Of a stretch of 9,778 nucleotides of DNA, positions 7,003 to 9,778 are shown piece by piece. The DNA comes from CAZNVB01 sp964651495 (GTDB taxonomy: Bacteria > Acidobacteriota > Aminicenantia > Aminicenantales > UBA8522): positions 1 to 9,778 of the forward strand of contig CAZYWP010000120.1 in NCBI GenBank assembly GCA_964651495.1, given 5' to 3'. The translations under genes and the position numbers were made by a program. The notes under the pieces were generated by a model. The model was not told where the DNA came from. It was given only the letters and a program-made list of their open reading frames with translations, and did not search any database. Position 1 is the stretch's first letter, and each line of letters opens with the position of its first letter.

Positions 7003-7031
7003 GGTCAAGATTTGGTCAAGAATCGGTCAAG
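7003..7031 (-). promoter_or_regulatory. Triple 11-bp tandem repeat, likely autoregulatory operator of the two-component operon
   Basis: GGTCAAG occurs on the plus strand at 7003-7009, 7014-7020 and 7025-7031, exactly 11 bp apart; on the kinase strand this is CTTGACC three times. Spacers are AT-rich (ATTT, AAAT, GATT). Perfect 11-bp direct repeats are the classic binding pattern of OmpR/PhoB regulators, and the operon downstream encodes one. The array ends 55 bases before the kinase start codon. Confidence 0.65.
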
Positions 7032-7159
7032 ACGAGGATAGCAACTCCTGCATTTCATCAGATTGCCGGATTTCTGTTTTGAGCTTTAAATCTCCCCTTG
7101 CGATCACTCAGAAAGCGTATCTCAGGCCGCGAGGCAGTGTCAAGAACCCGGAGTGATGT

Positions 7160-7188
7160 TTGACAAGGCCGCTCGCTTTGCCTAAAAT
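7160..7188 (+). promoter_or_regulatory. Sigma-70-type promoter of the sugar kinase/nucleotidyltransferase gene
   Basis: A perfect -35 TTGACA (7160-7165), a 17-base spacer and -10 TAAAAT (7183-7188, five of six consensus bases). Transcription would begin near 7195, giving a leader of about 57 bases. The near-consensus form suggests constitutive housekeeping-level expression. Confidence 0.75.
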
Positions 7189-7240
7189 CCCCTACAGTCC
7201 TGAGATAATTCCGTCATCGATCCATGGCCAATCGCAGGTA

Positions 7241-7246
7241 AGGAGG
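7241..7246 (+). promoter_or_regulatory. Ribosome binding site AGGAGG selecting the GTG start at 7252
   Basis: AGGAGG lies 5 bases before GTG 7252-7254. It supports this non-ATG start, which also places the kinase's first motif at the expected N-terminal position. Confidence 0.85.
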
Positions 7247-7251
7247 CGGGA

Positions 7252-9174
7252 GTGAAAATATTCGTTCCCGGACGCATCTGCCTATTCGGCGAACACTCGG
7301 ATTGGGCCGGAGGCTACCGGCGGATCAACGCCCAGATCGAGAAGGGATACACGCTGCTGACGGGGACTGACCAGGGGATCTATGCCGAGGTCGAACCCCA
7401 TCCCACCTCTCTGATCCTCAGCTCGACAACGCCGGATGGCGAGAGGCTCGGGCCGCAGGAAATCCTGATGGAATCCAGGACCCTGCTCGAGGAAGCCCAA
7501 AAAGGGGGCTTTTGGAGCTACATCGCCGGCGTCGCCTACCAGATCCTGGTCAATTATCATGTGCGCGGCCTGGTGATCAAAAACTACAAGACCGACCTGC
7601 CGTTGAAAAAAGGGCTGTCCTCGAGCGCGGCGATCTGCGTCCTGGCCGCACGCGCCTTCAACCGAGTCTATGACTTGAAAATGACCACGCGGGGCGAGAT
7701 GGAGATCGCCTATCAGGGAGAAATCAGCACCCCTTCGCGCTGCGGCCGGATGGACCAGGGCTGCGCCTTCGGCAACCGCCCCATTCTCATGACCTTCGAC
7801 GGAGACCGGACCGATGTGGCCGAGCTCCGCGTCCTCCAGGACATGCATTTTGTCATCGTCGACCTGCAGGCCCGCAAGGACACAATGGAGATTCTGGCCC
7901 GGCTGAACCGCTCTTATCCTGTGGCCAGGAATAAAATCGAAGAAGGAGTCCAGGAGCTCCTCGGCCCGATCAACAAGCGGATCGTCCTCCAGTCCGTCGA
8001 CGCCCTCCAGGCCGGCGATGCGGAGATGTTGGGCAGGCTCATGGTCGAGGCCCAGGCGTTTTTCGACCGCTATGCCATCCCCGCCTGCCCGGAGGAATTG
8101 ACTGCACCTGTCCTTCACCGCGTTCTGAATTACGAGCCCCTGAAATCCCATATCTGGGGCGGCAAAGGGGTCGGCTCCCAGGGCGACGGAACGGCCCAGT
8201 TCATCGCCAGGAGTCAGGCCGACCAGCAGGCCGTCATCGAGATCATCGAACGCGACCTGGGCATGACCTGCCTCACCCTGACCCTGCGGACCGGCCAGAA
8301 GGTGCGCAAGGCGCTGATTCCTGCGGCCGGGTTCGGCACGCGTCTCTTCCCGGCATCCAAGGCCACCAAGAAAGAGCTCTTCCCCATCGTCGACCGGGAG
8401 GGGATCGCCAAACCGGCCATCCTGCTGATCGTCGAAGAAGCGCTTAACGCCGGCATCGAAGAGGTCATCATCATCGTCCAGGAAAGCGACCTCGAGGCCT
8501 TCCAATCATTCTTCAACATGCAGATCACCATCGAAAACTACAACAAGCTTCCGGCCCATTTTCAGGAATATTCGAGACGCATCCTGGAGATGGGGCGGCA
8601 GGTCTCTTTCATCACCCAACAGACACAGGAGGGTTTCGGCCACGCTGTTTATTGCGCCCGGGAGGCGATCGGCAACGAACCGTTCCTGCTCATGCTGGGG
8701 GACCATCTCTACCGGTCGAGGGGCGAGAAATCATGCGCCGGGCAACTGGTCGACGCTTACAACAATCACGGCGTCAGCGTCCTGGGTCTGCGCCGTTCGA
8801 CCGAGGACAAAATCGCCAACTTCGGGACGGCGACCGGAATCTGGCTGGAAGAGGGGCGGCTCCTGAACGTCACGGAGTTTGCCGAGAAGCCGACTCTCGA
8901 CTACGCCCGCAGCAATCTGCGCGTGCCCGGCCTGGCCGGAGACGAGTACCTGACCGTCTTCGGCCAATACATCATCAAGCCGCAGATTTTCAACTATCTG
9001 GAAGAGCACATCCGGAATAACGTGCGGGAGAGGGGTGAGTTTCAGCTCACCTCGGCCCTGGACCGGCTGCGTCAGGAGGATGGCTTCCTGGGGCTGATCA
9101 TCGACGGCCAGCGCTTCGACATCGGCCTGCCCGAATACTACCTGGAGACGCTGCAGACTTTTTCGCGGGATTGA
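7252..9174 (+). CDS. Bifunctional GHMP sugar kinase / GalU-like sugar-1-phosphate nucleotidyltransferase
   Basis: 640 aa, GTG start. Residues 1-~343 are a GHMP kinase of galactokinase type: GRICLFGEHSDWAGGY (7-22; compare GEHTDYNGG in GalK, sugar-binding Glu14/His15/Asp17), ATP-binding LPLKKGLSSSAA (116-127), CGRMDQG with probable catalytic base Asp168, and motif 3 GGKGVGSQGDG (303-313). Residues ~353-640 are a GalU-like nucleotidyltransferase: PAAGFGTRLFPASKATKKE (357-375) with the nucleotide-binding Gly-rich loop and Lys374, QEGFGHAVYCA, a metal-binding Asp484 in LGDHLY, FAEKP (543-547) and GEFQLTSAL (595-603). The inferred sequence is free sugar + ATP to sugar-1-phosphate, then NTP to NDP-sugar, probably UDP, in the cytoplasm. 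Both domains look complete. Substrate is not certain: galactose is a guess from GalK likeness; a pentose or uronic acid is possible. It stands alone behind its own promoter and converges on the transglutaminase gene with a 16-base gap. Confidence 0.9.
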   Translation: MKIFVPGRICLFGEHSDWAGGYRRINAQIEKGYTLLTGTDQGIYAEVEPHPTSLILSSTTPDGERLGPQEILMESRTLLEEAQKGGFWSYIAGVAYQILVNYHVRGLVIKNYKTDLPLKKGLSSSAAICVLAARAFNRVYDLKMTTRGEMEIAYQGEISTPSRCGRMDQGCAFGNRPILMTFDGDRTDVAELRVLQDMHFVIVDLQARKDTMEILARLNRSYPVARNKIEEGVQELLGPINKRIVLQSVDALQAGDAEMLGRLMVEAQAFFDRYAIPACPEELTAPVLHRVLNYEPLKSHIWGGKGVGSQGDGTAQFIARSQADQQAVIEIIERDLGMTCLTLTLRTGQKVRKALIPAAGFGTRLFPASKATKKELFPIVDREGIAKPAILLIVEEALNAGIEEVIIIVQESDLEAFQSFFNMQITIENYNKLPAHFQEYSRRILEMGRQVSFITQQTQEGFGHAVYCAREAIGNEPFLLMLGDHLYRSRGEKSCAGQLVDAYNNHGVSVLGLRRSTEDKIANFGTATGIWLEEGRLLNVTEFAEKPTLDYARSNLRVPGLAGDEYLTVFGQYIIKPQIFNYLEEHIRNNVRERGEFQLTSALDRLRQEDGFLGLIIDGQRFDIGLPEYYLETLQTFSRD

Positions 9175-9190
9175 GAATTCCGTATTGATC

Positions 9191-9778
9191 TTATTTTATC
9201 GGCTTGTGGTATTTCTTTTCCCCGATCGGTGACCAGAGTCCGTAGTTTTCCTCGTGGATGCGGCATTGGCCCTCGGAAGTCCAGTTGAATCCGTAGTTGT
9301 AGCCGAACCAGAGGTACTTATCCCCGCCTCCGTTTTCCGTGGTGATGATGTAGCGGGCGGCGATATTGCCGATGCCCAGGACTTTATCCCCGGGCGGGGC
9401 CCCCTCTCCCCTGTCGCCCTTGTTGACATCGAAGGGGATCCAGCCGTAGGGAGGAAGGTAGACCTCGGTCCAGCGGTGAAAGACGTCATCAAAGCTGGCA
9501 TCGTCACCCCGCAGGCTGACGGCGCCGACATAGCGGATGGGAACACCCAGAGAGCGGCAGAGGGCGATCATCGAATACGAATATTCCGAGCAGGAGGACG
9601 TCCCCCTGCGAAGGACCGTCGGAGCGGGGTTCCAGCCGCCCACGGGCTTAAGGTTGTAGCTCAGGTGATCCGCCAGGTATTCATAGATGCGGCGGACGAT
9701 CCAGTATGGGTTTTTCTCCTGGCCGGCGATCTTTTGGGCGAGTTCCTGGATATAGGGATCGCTCATCCGGTATTTGTC
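9191..9778 (-). CDS. Transglutaminase-like superfamily protein, C-terminal part
   Basis: The frame is open through the right edge (DKYR precedes the Met at 9766), so that Met is probably internal and the gene begins outside the window. It stops at TAA 9193-9191. Counting from that Met, the transglutaminase-core triad is visible: Cys59 in GTSSCSEYSYSMIALCRSLG, His97 in FHRWTEVYLPPYGW and Asp113 in IPFDV. The preceding segment (NPYWIVRRIYEYLADHLSY) is the usual helix before the Cys. Members act as cysteine peptidases, amidases or cross-linkers, often on secreted or envelope proteins. The N-terminal part that would show a signal peptide or partner domain is missing. The C-terminal ~50 residues are rich in Gly, Trp and Tyr (YLWFGYNYGFNW) and end in a basic tail. 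The precise reaction cannot be told. Confidence 0.9.
   Translation of the reverse strand, partial: DKYRMSDPYIQELAQKIAGQEKNPYWIVRRIYEYLADHLSYNLKPVGGWNPAPTVLRRGTSSCSEYSYSMIALCRSLGVPIRYVGAVSLRGDDASFDDVFHRWTEVYLPPYGWIPFDVNKGDRGEGAPPGDKVLGIGNIAARYIITTENGGGDKYLWFGYNYGFNWTSEGQCRIHEENYGLWSPIGEKKYHKPIK

Larger units (their letters stand above)
6948..7251. other. Divergent intergenic region (304 bp)
   Basis: This region separates the minus-strand kinase-regulator operon from the plus-strand sugar kinase/nucleotidyltransferase gene. It contains the triple 11-bp repeat at 7003-7031 on the kinase side and the sigma-70 promoter at 7160-7188 plus ribosome binding site on the other. Between 7035 and 7155 I see no gene or convincing structure; one isolated TGTCAAG (7138-7144) is off the 11-bp grid. 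No clear -10 for the kinase operon could be found. Confidence 0.75.

Noticed and set aside
7003..7031. CTTGACC repeats as three ordinary -35 elements (TTGACC)
   Set aside because: No matching -10 lies 16-18 bp downstream on the kinase strand, and the exact 11-bp periodicity is better explained as a regulator site.
7282..8505. 407-aa open frame on the minus strand opposite the sugar kinase
   Set aside because: It is an antisense shadow of a gene with clear motifs; its residues show the Asp/Gly/Leu-rich bias of reversed codons, with no domain pattern or ribosome binding site.

Overview
The window looks like a piece of a fairly GC-rich bacterial metagenome assembly; it contains one scaffold gap of exactly 100 N (1604-1703). 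Secreted proteins with a signal peptide, a short TPR region (AAI.TYKKLLA.YP..RP.AA) and a PD40/WD40-like beta-propeller, found as tandem paralogs beside a two-component system, are typical of Candidatus Aminicenantes and other Acidobacteriota-like lineages. The taxonomic call is inference from protein style only; no rRNA or marker gene is present.

Layout. (1) At 1-161 (+) is the last ~52 residues of a PD40 propeller protein. (2) Convergent to it on the minus strand are two tandem paralogous genes for exported TPR + PD40 propeller proteins: an intact upstream copy (4117-1946, 723 aa) and a downstream copy (1944-200) interrupted by the assembly gap. They are 1 nt apart and evidently co-transcribed. 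(3) Upstream on the same strand is a histidine kinase/OmpR-PhoB-type response regulator pair (6947-4917 and 4915-4232), also 1 nt apart. The kinase has a large extracytoplasmic domain that appears to contain TPR-like helices. (4) A divergent intergenic region (6948-7251) carries three tandem 11-bp repeats on the kinase side and a near-consensus sigma-70 promoter on the other side. (5) That promoter drives a two-domain enzyme (7252-9174, +): a GalK-like GHMP sugar kinase fused to a GalU-like nucleotidyltransferase. (6) Convergent to it is the C-terminal part of a transglutaminase-like protein (9778-9191, minus) that runs out of the window.

The most interesting pattern is regulatory. CTTGACC boxes repeated at exactly 11-bp spacing occur before the kinase-regulator operon (three perfect copies) and again before the TPR-propeller pair (two perfect and two degenerate copies on the same 11-bp grid). 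An 11-bp period is what OmpR/PhoB regulators bind. The simplest reading is that the regulator controls its own operon and the two exported propeller proteins, forming a small local regulon for envelope sensing or binding. The kinase-nucleotidyltransferase fusion probably turns a free sugar into an activated UDP-(or other NDP-)sugar in one polypeptide. No CRISPR array, tRNA, rRNA, insertion sequence or phage gene was seen.
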